DNA of 64,000 bases from Calidifontibacillus erzurumensis (GTDB taxonomy: Bacteria > Bacillota > Bacilli > Bacillales > Bacillaceae_J), in NCBI RefSeq assembly GCF_013303125.1, contig NZ_JABTTE010000004.1, forward strand, positions 1-64,000, written 5' to 3'. This document shows positions 16,758-24,932 of the stretch, piece by piece. Within the stretch, counting starts at the first letter, position 1; every line of letters begins with the position of its first letter. Position numbers and translations under genes: made by a program. The notes below the pieces were generated by a model. The model saw only the letters and a program-made list of their open reading frames with translations. It was not told the DNA's origin and made no database searches.

Positions 16758-18011
16758 TTAAATTTTTTGTGCAGCCTCTTTAATACTTTTTTCGCATCGC
16801 TCCAACAAATCATCGCAATAAGCTTTATCTAATAATAGTCCTGGTTTAAATTGGAGAACCTTTGTATCAAGCATAGAATAAATAGCCCAAACACCGTTTT
16901 TATATAGAGCCCGCATGACATCCTTCGCTGCGTCTTTTTCTCTAAACTCCAATCCCATAATGACACCAAGTTGACGAATCCCTACAAAATAATCAGAATA
17001 CCTTTCTTTAATTTGTTCTAGGCCTATCCGCAAGTAACGGGAAACATATTCAACATTTTTTACTACTTCTGGACGTTGGGAAATTTCCAGTACTTTTTTT
17101 GCTACAAAACAGCCAAGTTCTGCACCACCGAACGTTGAGATATGGGCGAATCCATCTTCATTCATCCATCCGCCCGCACGTTCACTAACAACTGTTGCAG
17201 TAATCGGATAAATCCCGCCTCCTAAGCCTTTAGCTGTGACAAGAATATCTGGTTCTACATCGTAATGTTCAATCCCCCACATTTTTCCACTTCTCATTAA
17301 ACCTGTCTGAACTTCATCTGCTACATATAGAGAACCATATTTTTCACAAAGCTCTTTAACCTTCTTTAGATATCCTTCTCTTGGCATCGGAAACCCGTAT
17401 GTTGCGGGAACAGTTTCGATAACTACACATGCTACGTCTTCATTTTTAAGCGCACTTTCCATTGCTTCTATATCATTAAATGGAACTTGTATAAACATGC
17501 CCGGTTCACCTTCGCTTAAAAATGGACCAGAATAGCGAATATGTCCTAATGAAACTGCTAATCCACTATGACCATGATACCCATTCTGAATCGAAATGAC
17601 CTTTTTTCGTTTTGTTGCATAACGTGCGCATTTAATAGCTGCGTCAATAGCTTCACTTCCTCCACACCCAAATATAGAAAAACGAACACTCTTAGGAGTT
17701 GACCTAGCAAGTGCTTCAGCTAATTGAGCACGTCCAATGGATGGAAAATGGTGGTTTCCAATATCAAATTCTTCAAGCGCTTCCTTTAATGCTAGGATAA
17801 TCTCTGGATTCCGATGGCCAAGATTAAACGTTCCTCCATTTAAATGAAGATCCATTAATCTTTTCCCATTCATATCATAAATGTAATACCCTTCTCGTTT
17901 CCCCATAACAAAATCAATGCCATCTTCATGCCACTGTCTAGTCTTACCTGGGTTCCACCATTCTATCGATTTTCTTAGCACTTCTTCTTTTGATATATCC
18001 AATTTCAACAT
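16758..18011 (-). CDS. Class III PLP-dependent aminotransferase or phospho-lyase
   Basis: Fold-type I PLP enzyme of about 417 residues. Visible: the phosphate-binding FGCGGSEAIDAAIKCAR near 112, NGYHGHSG near 143, the PLP Asp in ADEVQTG near 231 and the Schiff-base Lys in VTAKGLGGGIYP near 260. The class includes transaminases and ethanolamine-phosphate or aminopropanol-phosphate phospho-lyases. Linkage with an APH-type kinase at the other end of the locus favours a phospho-lyase giving an aldehyde (inference). ATG at 18011 follows AAGGGAG; TTG at 18050 would overlap the regulator gene and lacks a ribosome site. Confidence 0.85.
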   Translation of the reverse strand: MLKLDISKEEVLRKSIEWWNPGKTRQWHEDGIDFVMGKREGYYIYDMNGKRLMDLHLNGGTFNLGHRNPEIILALKEALEEFDIGNHHFPSIGRAQLAEALARSTPKSVRFSIFGCGGSEAIDAAIKCARYATKRKKVISIQNGYHGHSGLAVSLGHIRYSGPFLSEGEPGMFIQVPFNDIEAMESALKNEDVACVVIETVPATYGFPMPREGYLKKVKELCEKYGSLYVADEVQTGLMRSGKMWGIEHYDVEPDILVTAKGLGGGIYPITATVVSERAGGWMNEDGFAHISTFGGAELGCFVAKKVLEISQRPEVVKNVEYVSRYLRIGLEQIKERYSDYFVGIRQLGVIMGLEFREKDAAKDVMRALYKNGVWAIYSMLDTKVLQFKPGLLLDKAYCDDLLERCEKSIKEAAQKI

Positions 18012-18042
18012 CTCTCTATCTCCCTTATTTGTTTTATAGTAC

Positions 18043-18810
18043 TTATCCAATAATAGTTTTTATCTCAAAAGAATCCATAATCTTTCTCCATTCATTTGAT
18101 AATCCTTTATCAGTTACAAGAATTGAAATTTCTGAAAGGGACGCTATGTGTGCGAAAGTCACCTTTCCAAACTTTGAATGATCTGCAAGTACAATAACGT
18201 CATCTGCCCGTTCCATCATTTTCCTTGACAAATTCGCGCCATAAATATCATAATCAGTAATACCGCTTTTTGCTGAAATCCCCCCAGCTGCAATAAAAGC
18301 TTTATTCACTTTTAACTCCTCTATGATTCTTTCAGCAATTGGACCTGCTGTTAATTTTTGCTCACGACCTAATTCTCCGCCTACAAATATTACTCTTCCG
18401 TCAAAATATCCGTCTAGACACATCGTTAGAATTGGAATCGAAGGAGTTATTATCATTACATCTTTCTTATCTTTTAAATAATGCACCATATGTGCCGTTG
18501 TTGTTCCATGGCCAATCATGATAATGTCCCCATCCTCAACCAGCTCTGCTGCAGCTTTACATATGGCATGCTTTTCTTCAGCATTGACCAGTGTTTTTTG
18601 ATCATAAGGAAGTTCAAAAGATCTCTTTTCTCTTACCGCACCGCCATGGACTTTTTTTAATAAATTTTCTTTTTCCATTTTGTCAAGATCACGACGAATT
18701 GTTTCCCCTGATACACCAAGGATATTAATGAGTTCAGGAATTCTGACACGATCTTGCCTATTGAGTATATCAATTATCACTTTTTTTCTTTCTTCATAAG
18801 ATACCGACAT
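18043..18810 (-). CDS. DeoR-family transcriptional regulator of the EUT locus
   Basis: About 255 residues. The N-terminal winged helix contains RVRIPELINILGVSGETIRR and DLDKMEKENLLKKVHGGA, the DeoR signature. The C-terminal DeoRC sensor domain has the ISAKSGITDYD and ADHSKFGK segments that bind phosphorylated effectors in this family. A phosphorylated ligand (for example phosphoethanolamine) would fit the nearby kinase (inference). ATG at 18810 follows AGGTG. EUT loci of Firmicutes usually use EutVW antitermination, which is absent here. Confidence 0.9.
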   Translation of the reverse strand: MSVSYEERKKVIIDILNRQDRVRIPELINILGVSGETIRRDLDKMEKENLLKKVHGGAVREKRSFELPYDQKTLVNAEEKHAICKAAAELVEDGDIIMIGHGTTTAHMVHYLKDKKDVMIITPSIPILTMCLDGYFDGRVIFVGGELGREQKLTAGPIAERIIEELKVNKAFIAAGGISAKSGITDYDIYGANLSRKMMERADDVIVLADHSKFGKVTFAHIASLSEISILVTDKGLSNEWRKIMDSFEIKTIIG

Positions 18811-18998
18811 AAATTTCACCTGCTATCTTGCTAAAATACTTTTACGATTGTTAAATGAAATTTGTTAGTAGAATTTTTAATACGGTAAAAGTTATCAGAA
18901 AATTAAAAACTTATTACTTGTTTATAGATTATCAAAAATAATCACAAAAAACAACATATTTTTGTGTATTTTTTTGAATTTTTGTTGTTTATCTTCGA

Positions 18999-19018
18999 TA
19001 TTTAGAATATTCTGAATA
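18999..19018. promoter_or_regulatory. Palindrome upstream of the DeoR gene, matching the permease operator
   Basis: TATTTAGAATATTCTGAATA is a 20-base palindrome with one mismatched pair. It shares the core AGAATATTCTGAA with the perfect palindrome at 16618-16635. It lies about 190 bases upstream of the DeoR start, consistent with autoregulation, although it could also be a decoy or auxiliary site. Confidence 0.6.
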
Positions 19019-19057
19019 ATTTACAATAAGATAAAAAGATAGGATTTCTTTTTAGAC

Positions 19058-19098
19058 TGAAATAGAAAAACCACCCTAGGTAAAAGGTGGTTTCTATT
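19058..19098 (-). terminator. Terminator after the HesB-like selenoprotein gene
   Basis: Minus-strand arms GAAACCACC and GGTGGTTTTTC enclose a short loop, ending in T-rich sequence. It lies just downstream of the stop at 19124. The plus strand is also T-poor after the stem, so it mainly serves the minus strand. Confidence 0.7.
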
Positions 19099-19123
19099 AC
19101 GTTATTTAGTTAATAAATTTTCA

Positions 19124-19435
19124 CTAACAACCTCCACCCACTTCATTTCCTTTGGCATCTACTAGGGTGAAGCTTCCTCCAAACCAAGATTTGCGGAAGT
19201 CTAGGGCAAGTCCTTCAAAGAAATGTTTATCTCTTTTATTCAATAAAAATGTAACACCATCTTGTACAAAGACTTCGTCTGTCGGTAAAGCTGTCTCTTC
19301 CAGAGACAAGCGAAGTTGCGGGCCACCTCAACCGATTCCCATTCCTAATCGAAGAAACAATGTTTCTCCTTGCTTGTTGTAATATTCCATTTCTTCCTTA
19401 ATTTTTTCAATTGCAGCTTTTGTGATTGTTACCAA
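19124..19435 (-). CDS. HesB-like selenoprotein, Sec at codon 36
   Basis: Reading through TGA at 19328-19330 gives a 103-residue HesB/IscA-like protein. Start TTG at 19435 follows AGGAG, and the first residues VTITKAAIEKIKEEM are typical of this fold. The Sec codon lies in GMGIGUGGPQLRL, where the family has a conserved Cys. The C-terminus is GGGC. A conventional ORF caller starts after the TGA and loses the first third. HesB-like selenoproteins with GUGG are a known family (established). Related non-Sec proteins in B. subtilis include YneR. It may bind or deliver metal or Fe-S clusters, or act in redox chemistry; the function is not established. Confidence 0.88.
19290..19311 (-). promoter_or_regulatory. 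Candidate bacterial SECIS hairpin in the HesB-like gene
   Basis: Minus-strand arms GTCTCT and AGAGAC, extended by GCT/AGC with one bulged T, close a two-base GG loop. The stem starts 16 bases after the TGA, inside the coding region, as expected for an element that binds SelB. Confidence 0.75.
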
Positions 19436-19603
19436 TTTTCTTCACTCCTTATTTTTATACCCTACTACGTATATTATATACTGTAATTTTATTTATTGCA
19501 AAAATATGCTTCAGTACAATTTATTTTTTGAGAAATTACGATAATTTTTTCATTATTATATATTATAGTAAAAGAAAAGATATTTTTTGGGAGCTATTAA
19601 ATT

Positions 19604-20791
19604 ATGATGAAATTAAAAATATATTTGGTCGTTCTTTCAATGGCTTTTCTTATTTTATCTGTTTTACTCTATTTTCAACAAAATGGAAACAAAGTCCATA
19701 ATTTTTTAAGTGATTCCCTTACTATTTCCAATGAGGCCTTTCACAGTCATCCAATAAAACAAATTAGTGAAAATGGAAAAAATTTACCGGCTACAACCGC
19801 CAAACTAGTTGCTGTTGGTGATATATTAATCCATGGGATTGTTTATAAAGATGCTAAAAAGAATAATTCCTATGACTTTAAACCAATGTTAGCGCAAATC
19901 AAGCCTTATATTGAACAAGCTGACCTCGCTTTTGCTAATCAAGAAACAATTATTGGTGGTGCTCAACTTGGTCTATCAACTTATCCAACTTTTAACAGTC
20001 CTTTTGAAGTTGGTGATGCATTAAAAGATGCAGGGTTTGACATCGTTTCAATGGCAAATAATCATGTCTTAGACCGCGGTGTTAAAGCAATCGAAAATGC
20101 AACACGATACCTAAATGATATTGGTATAGCTTATACAGGTGCCTACACTAGTCATGATGATAAAGAAAATATCCGAATATTAAAAGCAAATGGAATTTTG
20201 TTTTCTTTTTTAGCTTACACGTATGGTACAAATGGTATTCCTATTCCCAAGGATAAACCATATGTAGTAAATCTCATAAATTTAGAAAATATGAAGGAAG
20301 ATATTTCGGAAGCAAAACAAATGTGTGATGTTGTTGTTGTAAGTGTTCATTTCGGAAATGAATACGAACGTTTGCCGAATGATAATCAAAAACAGCTTGT
20401 AAAAGAACTGGCTGAAGCTGGAGCACATATCATAATAGGTCATCATCCTCATGTGTTGCAACCTGCTGAATGGATCGAAACAGAAGATGGACGTAAAGTT
20501 TTTGTAATCTATTCATTAGGTAATTTTTTATCTGGGCAAAACGGCCACTACACGAAAATCGGTGGTATCCTTCAATTAGATATAGAAAAAACAGTTGGTG
20601 TAAACGGTGTAGACATTCAAATTCATAACCCTGCTTTTCTGCCGACCATTGTGACAAAAACGTCTGAATCCAAATATTCTGTTGTACCATTACATCAAGT
20701 TTACAATTCCAATTCAGAAGTTTATCAAGAACTTTTTCGGCATATGACACATTTTATGGATGACCTATACTTTATTAAAAATATTCAATAG
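19604..20791 (+). CDS. CapA-family (poly-gamma-glutamate synthesis type) protein
   Basis: 395 residues. An N-terminal hydrophobic segment (residues 5-25) anchors or exports the protein. The CapA metallophosphatase-like domain starts at AKLVAVGDILIHG near 62 and includes FANQETIIGG, SMANNHVLDRG, VVVSVHFGNEYE and IIGHHPHVLQP. Such proteins act outside the cell in polyglutamate capsule assembly or related wall chemistry. No capB or capC is nearby, so the role here is unclear. ATG at 19604 follows GGGAGC. Confidence 0.9.
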   Translation: MMKLKIYLVVLSMAFLILSVLLYFQQNGNKVHNFLSDSLTISNEAFHSHPIKQISENGKNLPATTAKLVAVGDILIHGIVYKDAKKNNSYDFKPMLAQIKPYIEQADLAFANQETIIGGAQLGLSTYPTFNSPFEVGDALKDAGFDIVSMANNHVLDRGVKAIENATRYLNDIGIAYTGAYTSHDDKENIRILKANGILFSFLAYTYGTNGIPIPKDKPYVVNLINLENMKEDISEAKQMCDVVVVSVHFGNEYERLPNDNQKQLVKELAEAGAHIIIGHHPHVLQPAEWIETEDGRKVFVIYSLGNFLSGQNGHYTKIGGILQLDIEKTVGVNGVDIQIHNPAFLPTIVTKTSESKYSVVPLHQVYNSNSEVYQELFRHMTHFMDDLYFIKNIQ

Positions 20792-20920
20792 TTTTACTTA
20801 ATTCTTTTCCATTGATAGCCGTTCAGAAAAATAAATAACTTATTATTTGTTACATGTCGTTTGTTTGAATGAAAGGGGGAATTTAAAGATTCATATACGA
20901 ACCGTCTAATAGCTTTTTCA

Positions 20921-20972
20921 TTGACTTTTTTCTTTATTTTTTTTATGATAAATCGTAATGGTTACGAATTTA
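20921..20972 (+). promoter_or_regulatory. Promoter with Zur box for yidD-znuC-znuB-zur
   Basis: TTGACT (20921-20926), 17 bases, TATGAT (20944-20949) is a near-consensus sigma-A promoter. TCGTAATGGTTACGA (20953-20967), flanked by TAAA and TTTA, is a near-perfect Bacillus Zur box over the start point. The four downstream genes should be derepressed when zinc is low. Confidence 0.85.
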
Positions 20973-20996
20973 GGAAGTAGGAACTGGAGTGTTTCT

Positions 20997-21230
20997 ATGC
21001 GGTGGTTATTCATTGGTATCATTCGATTTTACCAAAAATTTATTTCACCATTAAAACCGCCAACTTGCCGATTTTATCCTTCATGCTCCAACTACGGGTT
21101 AGAGGCTTTTAAACGGTTCGGCGTTCTGAAAGGTAGTTATTTAACAGTTATAAGGATATTAAAATGTCATCCATTTCATCCGGGTGGCTTTGATCCCGTC
21201 CCTGAAAAGATTGAAAAAAAATCCAATTAA
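20997..21230 (+). CDS. yidD: YidD, membrane protein insertion efficiency factor
   Basis: 77 residues from ATG at 20997. Signature: [30 protein letters not shown] and [13 protein letters not shown], with three conserved cysteines. YidD helps YidC insert membrane proteins. ATG 20997 has GGAG upstream; the longer frame from 20958 would start inside the Zur box, so I reject it. It sits first in a Zur-controlled zinc uptake operon, an association worth noting. Confidence 0.93.
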   Translation: MRWLFIGIIRFYQKFISPLKPPTCRFYPSCSNYGLEAFKRFGVLKGSYLTVIRILKCHPFHPGGFDPVPEKIEKKSN

Positions 21231-21273
21231 TAAAATACATTTTCATATTGCTTCAAAAGAACGGTGAAAACTT

Positions 21274-22056
21274 ATGAATAATAATGACATAGTAGTAGAC
21301 ATTCAGCATGTATCATTCAGCTATGATGATAAAAAAGTATTAGATGATGTAACTCTCCAAATTCCAAAGGGAACGTTTTGGGGACTAGTCGGTCCGAATG
21401 GTTCTGGAAAATCGACGTTAATAAAGATTATTTTAGGTATTTTAAAACCAGATCAAGGTACAATCAATGTTTTCGGAAAACCCATTTCAAATTTGAAAAA
21501 CCGGCATTTAATCGGTTATGTTTCACAAAAAGCAAATAGCTTTAATACAGCCTTCCCTGCCACTGTCCTTGAAGTTGTTTTAAGCGGTCTTGTATCGAAA
21601 GTCGGTCTATTAAAACGATTTACAAAAAAAGAAAAGGAGTTGGCACTTGAAGCAATTTCCGCTGTAGGGATGGAAGAATTCGTTCATCGTAATATAGGAG
21701 AGCTATCCGGCGGCCAGCAGCAACGAGTTTTCATTGCTCGTTCATTAGTCAGTAATCCAGAACTACTCATATTAGATGAACCTACCGTCGGTGTTGACTT
21801 GAAAAATGTTGAAAATTTTTATGATATGCTTGCAACTTTAAATAAAGAGAAAGGAATCACACTTATAATGGTATCCCATGATATCGGAACGATGACCAAT
21901 CATGCAACACACGTTGCATGCTTAAATAAGACTCTTCATTTTCACGGAAATTCTGATGAATTCCATCATTTGGACAATGCCAAGTTATCAACCATTTATG
22001 GCCATGATATCCATGTTTTGACACATGCTCATGAACATGGAGGTTCATACGTATGA
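21274..22056 (+). CDS. znuC: Zinc ABC transporter ATP-binding protein
   Basis: 260 residues. Walker A is GPNGSGKSTL near 37, the signature is ELSGGQQQR near 143, Walker B is LLILDEPTVGVD near 167, and the switch His is in VSHD near 204. The C-terminus is His-rich (HVLTHAHEH). It overlaps znuB by four bases (ATGA). No ZnuA binding protein gene is in the operon, so that partner must lie elsewhere. Zinc rather than manganese is inferred from the Zur box and the adjacent zur gene. Confidence 0.93.
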   Translation: MNNNDIVVDIQHVSFSYDDKKVLDDVTLQIPKGTFWGLVGPNGSGKSTLIKIILGILKPDQGTINVFGKPISNLKNRHLIGYVSQKANSFNTAFPATVLEVVLSGLVSKVGLLKRFTKKEKELALEAISAVGMEEFVHRNIGELSGGQQQRVFIARSLVSNPELLILDEPTVGVDLKNVENFYDMLATLNKEKGITLIMVSHDIGTMTNHATHVACLNKTLHFHGNSDEFHHLDNAKLSTIYGHDIHVLTHAHEHGGSYV

Positions 22057-22895
22057 TTGGAAATCTACTACAATATCAATTTTTGCAAAATGCATTTCTA
22101 ACTGGAATTCTGATCGGTCTAATCGCACCTCTCATTGGAGTTTTTATCGTAGTAAGAAGACTATCTTTACTTGCTGATGCGTTAAGTCATATAACATTGG
22201 CAGGGATTGCTGCCAGCATGTTAATTGAAAAGAAAGTCGTAGCTTTTTACACTTTAAATCCTATGTATATGGGAATGGTATTTTCTGTTTTTGGCGCTAT
22301 GATTATTGAGAAACTGAGAAAAGTATATAGACATTATGAAGAACTCGCCATCCCCATCATTTTATCTGGTGGTGTCGGTTTAAGCGTCGTTTTTATTTCT
22401 TTAGCGGATGGATTTAATACTGATTTGTTCAGCTTTTTATTTGGTAGTGTCAGTGCTGTAAGTAGTTCGGACGTTTGGATGATAAGTGTAATTGCAATCA
22501 TTGTTCTTTCTATTATTTTCCTATTTTTTAAGGAACTGTTTGCTTTGTCGTTTGATGAAGAACATGCTGTCGTTTCTGGGATCAATGCCAAAATGATTCA
22601 TCTTTTCTTCATTATATTAGTTGCCCTAGTTGTTGCTGCTTCCATGAGAATTGTTGGTGTACTACTCGTATCTGCGTTAATGACATTACCAGTTGCTGCT
22701 AGCATTCGTATTGCAAGAGGCTTTAAGCAAACAATTATTTTTTCAGTTTTGTTTGGTGAATTGGCTGTCGTAGGTGGGTTAATTGCAGCTTATTATTTAG
22801 ATATAGCCCCTGGTGGAACGATCGTTATTTTTTCAATCCTTTTATTAGGTTCTGTAATATACTCGAAAAAATTAAAAACCCGCCTTCTAAAATGA
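22053..22895 (+). CDS. znuB: Zinc ABC transporter permease
   Basis: 280 residues with about 7-8 membrane helices; ABC-3 family motifs include RRLSLLADALSHITLAGIA near 30-50 and SMRIVGVLLVSALMTLPVAA near 200. It forms the membrane channel with ZnuC. ATG overlaps the znuC stop, so the two are translationally coupled. Confidence 0.93.
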   Translation: MIGNLLQYQFLQNAFLTGILIGLIAPLIGVFIVVRRLSLLADALSHITLAGIAASMLIEKKVVAFYTLNPMYMGMVFSVFGAMIIEKLRKVYRHYEELAIPIILSGGVGLSVVFISLADGFNTDLFSFLFGSVSAVSSSDVWMISVIAIIVLSIIFLFFKELFALSFDEEHAVVSGINAKMIHLFFIILVALVVAASMRIVGVLLVSALMTLPVAASIRIARGFKQTIIFSVLFGELAVVGGLIAAYYLDIAPGGTIVIFSILLLGSVIYSKKLKTRLLK

Positions 22896-22943
22896 AAAAA
22901 CAATTTCATTAAATGGTTTTGAAAGCTTCAAGGGGATGATGAA

Positions 22944-23360
22944 ATGAATATAAAAGAAGCGATCACTATATTAAAAGAAAGAGGCTATAAACATACTGAC
23001 AAACGGGAAAAAATGCTCAACCTCTTTGCTGACCATAATCGATATTTAACAGCCAAAGATGTGTTGGAACATTTAAAGAAAGATTTCCCCGGACTTAGTT
23101 TTGATACCATTTATAGAAATCTTTATTTGTTTACGGAACTGAATATTTTAGAAGCTACTGATATGAATGGAGAAAAGCATTTTCGCTTTTCTTGTGGAAC
23201 TTCCCACCACCACCATCATTTTATTTGTACCGATTGTGGCAAAACAAAACAAGTTTATGCGTGCCCAATGAAATGGTTAGATATTGATATGGAAAACTTT
23301 GAAATAACCGGGCATAAATTTGAAATTTATGGACGTTGTCCTGAATGTGCAGCAGGTTAA
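22944..23360 (+). CDS. zur: Zur, Fur-family zinc-sensing repressor
   Basis: 138 residues. A winged helix at the N-terminus ([21 protein letters not shown]), a His-rich sensing loop ([15 protein letters not shown]) and a C-terminal CxxC (GRCPECA) forming the structural zinc site. Encoded last in the zinc uptake operon, so it controls itself through the Zur box at 20953. ATG at 22944 follows AAGGGGATGA. Confidence 0.9.
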   Translation: MNIKEAITILKERGYKHTDKREKMLNLFADHNRYLTAKDVLEHLKKDFPGLSFDTIYRNLYLFTELNILEATDMNGEKHFRFSCGTSHHHHHFICTDCGKTKQVYACPMKWLDIDMENFEITGHKFEIYGRCPECAAG

Positions 23361-23393
23361 CATAAATTGTAATATGTTTATTAAAGTGGCGTT

Positions 23394-23419
23394 CCCCTAT
23401 GCATTATAGGGGTTTTTTT
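23394..23419 (+). terminator. Terminator after zur
   Basis: CCCCTAT (23394-23400) and ATAGGGG (23406-23412) enclose a five-base loop and are followed by seven Ts. A strong intrinsic terminator for the zinc operon. Confidence 0.92.
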
Positions 23420-23653
23420 ATTTGGATGAAGAACAAAGCTTGAAAAACTGGCAACATGACATGAATGTGAAAAGTTATAGCGCACACAAAACTTTATTCG
23501 AAGAAAAGATACTAGAATTGGTGGAAATAAATAATACTATTCATAGATGTTGGAAATCAATGTCAATTACAATGAGTGTTTTGTTAGAGGTAAATTTTTT
23601 TAAAGGAATATAATATTGTTTTTTTAATTGATATAAAAAATTTAAAATACTAG

Positions 23654-23682
23654 TGGGTTGGGTCCGTTGGTAGACCCGCCCA
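23654..23682. other. GC-rich hairpin of unknown role
   Basis: Arms TGGGTTGGGTC and GACCCGCCCA pair with a bulge. It is more GC-rich than its surroundings and lies about 25 bases past the end of the yneQ-like gene on the minus strand. It has no T tract directly beside it. It may be a weak terminator or an RNA element. Confidence 0.35.
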
Positions 23683-23705
23683 CACTGCTTCGAATGTCGC
23701 TTCAA

Positions 23706-24374
23706 CTACCATCTAGGAATATAAAGAAGGTGGGATTGGCAGCGGCAATCGGATGAGCCAAAGCCCTTTACAATTTCTTTAGCCTGATACATTTCTTTAA
23801 GTTGTTTGCATCTAGTGCACTCATCAAGTTTATTATCAAAAGTTTCAAATTTTGTAATTTCACCGTGTGGTCTTAGGTAATCAAAATGCCAGCGGAGAGG
23901 TTTTACCTTCTTAATATGGCGTGCTATACGCGCTCGGATATTTCTTTTAGCACTACCAATATAAATATAAGTTCCTTCAGGAAATTCATATGTACCGAGT
24001 TTACCGATTTGCAATAGCTTCTTTTCAAAAATTTTCAAATGAATTGCATAGAAACTGTGTTGTTCATTCAAGGATGGCAAGCGAAACTTTTCAATATGGC
24101 TTTCTAATCCTTCTTGAAAAAGAATTTCTACTTGTTTGATTCCTATTAAATCAAAGTGGGGATATTCTGGTCTGCGATCAATCCATTCCTCTTTTAAGCC
24201 ATATTGTTTACCCCATCTTACTAGTTTACCAATATCACTGCAGCCCGCTTTCGTTACTGTTTTGTTTTCCGGGAATTTCGGATGGATCCAGTAATGGGTT
24301 AAAAAAGCAAGCTCCCCTTTCTGAACCTTTTCTTTCCATGTTGCTAGTTCTTTGCGATTGATACCGAAAGCCAT
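23706..24374 (-). CDS. YneQ-like protein fused to a DUF123 GIY-YIG domain
   Basis: 222 residues in two parts. Residues 1-105 (MAFGINRKELATWKEKVQKG, THYWIHPKFP, YPHFDLIG) resemble the short Bacillus protein YneQ. Residues 106-222 carry a DUF123-type GIY-YIG nuclease-like domain: GTYIYIGSAKRNIRARIARH, RWHFDYLRPHGEI and cysteines of ECTRC and SDCRCQSHL. Adjacent to yneP and tlp as in B. subtilis, where YneQ is, as I remember it, only about 100 residues. The fusion may give a nucleic-acid-associated protein; substrate unknown. It starts 3 bases after the yneP stop. Confidence 0.85.
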   Translation of the reverse strand: MAFGINRKELATWKEKVQKGELAFLTHYWIHPKFPENKTVTKAGCSDIGKLVRWGKQYGLKEEWIDRRPEYPHFDLIGIKQVEILFQEGLESHIEKFRLPSLNEQHSFYAIHLKIFEKKLLQIGKLGTYEFPEGTYIYIGSAKRNIRARIARHIKKVKPLRWHFDYLRPHGEITKFETFDNKLDECTRCKQLKEMYQAKEIVKGFGSSDCRCQSHLLYIPRW

Positions 24375-24377
24375 TCC

Positions 24378-24803
24378 TTATTCCCCTTGCTTTTTTGCTT
24401 TTTCGTACGCTTCATGCCATTCTGGAAAATAATTTTTAAAACGAATAGGGCGAAATGTTTCTTTTTTTACACAAATATGATGTGTTTGACCTGTAACGGC
24501 TACTTCCCCTTCTGGATTTAAAATTTCATAGCTGTAAACGGTACGAAAACCGTCATAAAAATCAATCCATGTTCTAACAGTTGCAGTTTCACCAAAACGC
24601 ATCGATTTCTTGTAAGAAATGTTTGCATCAATCACCGGAGAAAGAAACCCATCTTTTTCCATTTGTGCATAACTAAATCCTAAATCTTTTATTAATGTAG
24701 TTCTTCCAATTTCAAACCAAACTAAATAGTTCGCATGATAAACAACGCCCATTTGATCTGTTTCTGCATAACGAACATCAACTTTTACTTCGGAAACAAA
24801 CAT
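24378..24803 (-). CDS. yneP: YneP, hot-dog acyl-CoA thioesterase
   Basis: 141 residues, 4HBT family. Motifs: VRYAETDQMGVVYHANYLVWFE with the catalytic Asp and active-site histidine. YbgC/FadM-type thioesterase activity on short acyl-CoA is expected; the physiological substrate is unknown. Syntenic with B. subtilis yneP. ATG at 24803. Confidence 0.9.
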   Translation of the reverse strand: MFVSEVKVDVRYAETDQMGVVYHANYLVWFEIGRTTLIKDLGFSYAQMEKDGFLSPVIDANISYKKSMRFGETATVRTWIDFYDGFRTVYSYEILNPEGEVAVTGQTHHICVKKETFRPIRFKNYFPEWHEAYEKAKKQGE

Positions 24804-24932
24804 TCTCCGCTTCCTCCTCTCTCCTTATTTATTATTCTCTACTATATTAACACAAAGTTCGATAACATTCAGTCAAGATCTATTTTTACAAAAAATCAGG
24901 GCAAGTTTTCAACCTTGCCCCTTTGATTATAT

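Larger units (their letters stand above)
18811..19123. other. Intergenic region upstream of the DeoR gene
   Basis: 313 bases, strongly AT-rich. It holds the regulator promoter region, a palindrome at 18999-19018 and a terminator at 19058-19098. No riboswitch-like structure or open frame is apparent. A possible minus-strand -10 (TATAAA, complement of 18921-18926) has no convincing -35 box. Confidence 0.6.

Noticed and set aside
18811-19123. Cobalamin riboswitch or EutVW-type antiterminator upstream of the EUT genes
   Set aside because: No B12-box-like sequence and no paired hairpins with the EutV loop pattern were seen.
23422-23613. 63-residue plus-strand frame just after zur
   Set aside because: It begins inside the T tract of the zur terminator, has no ribosome site and no recognisable sequence.
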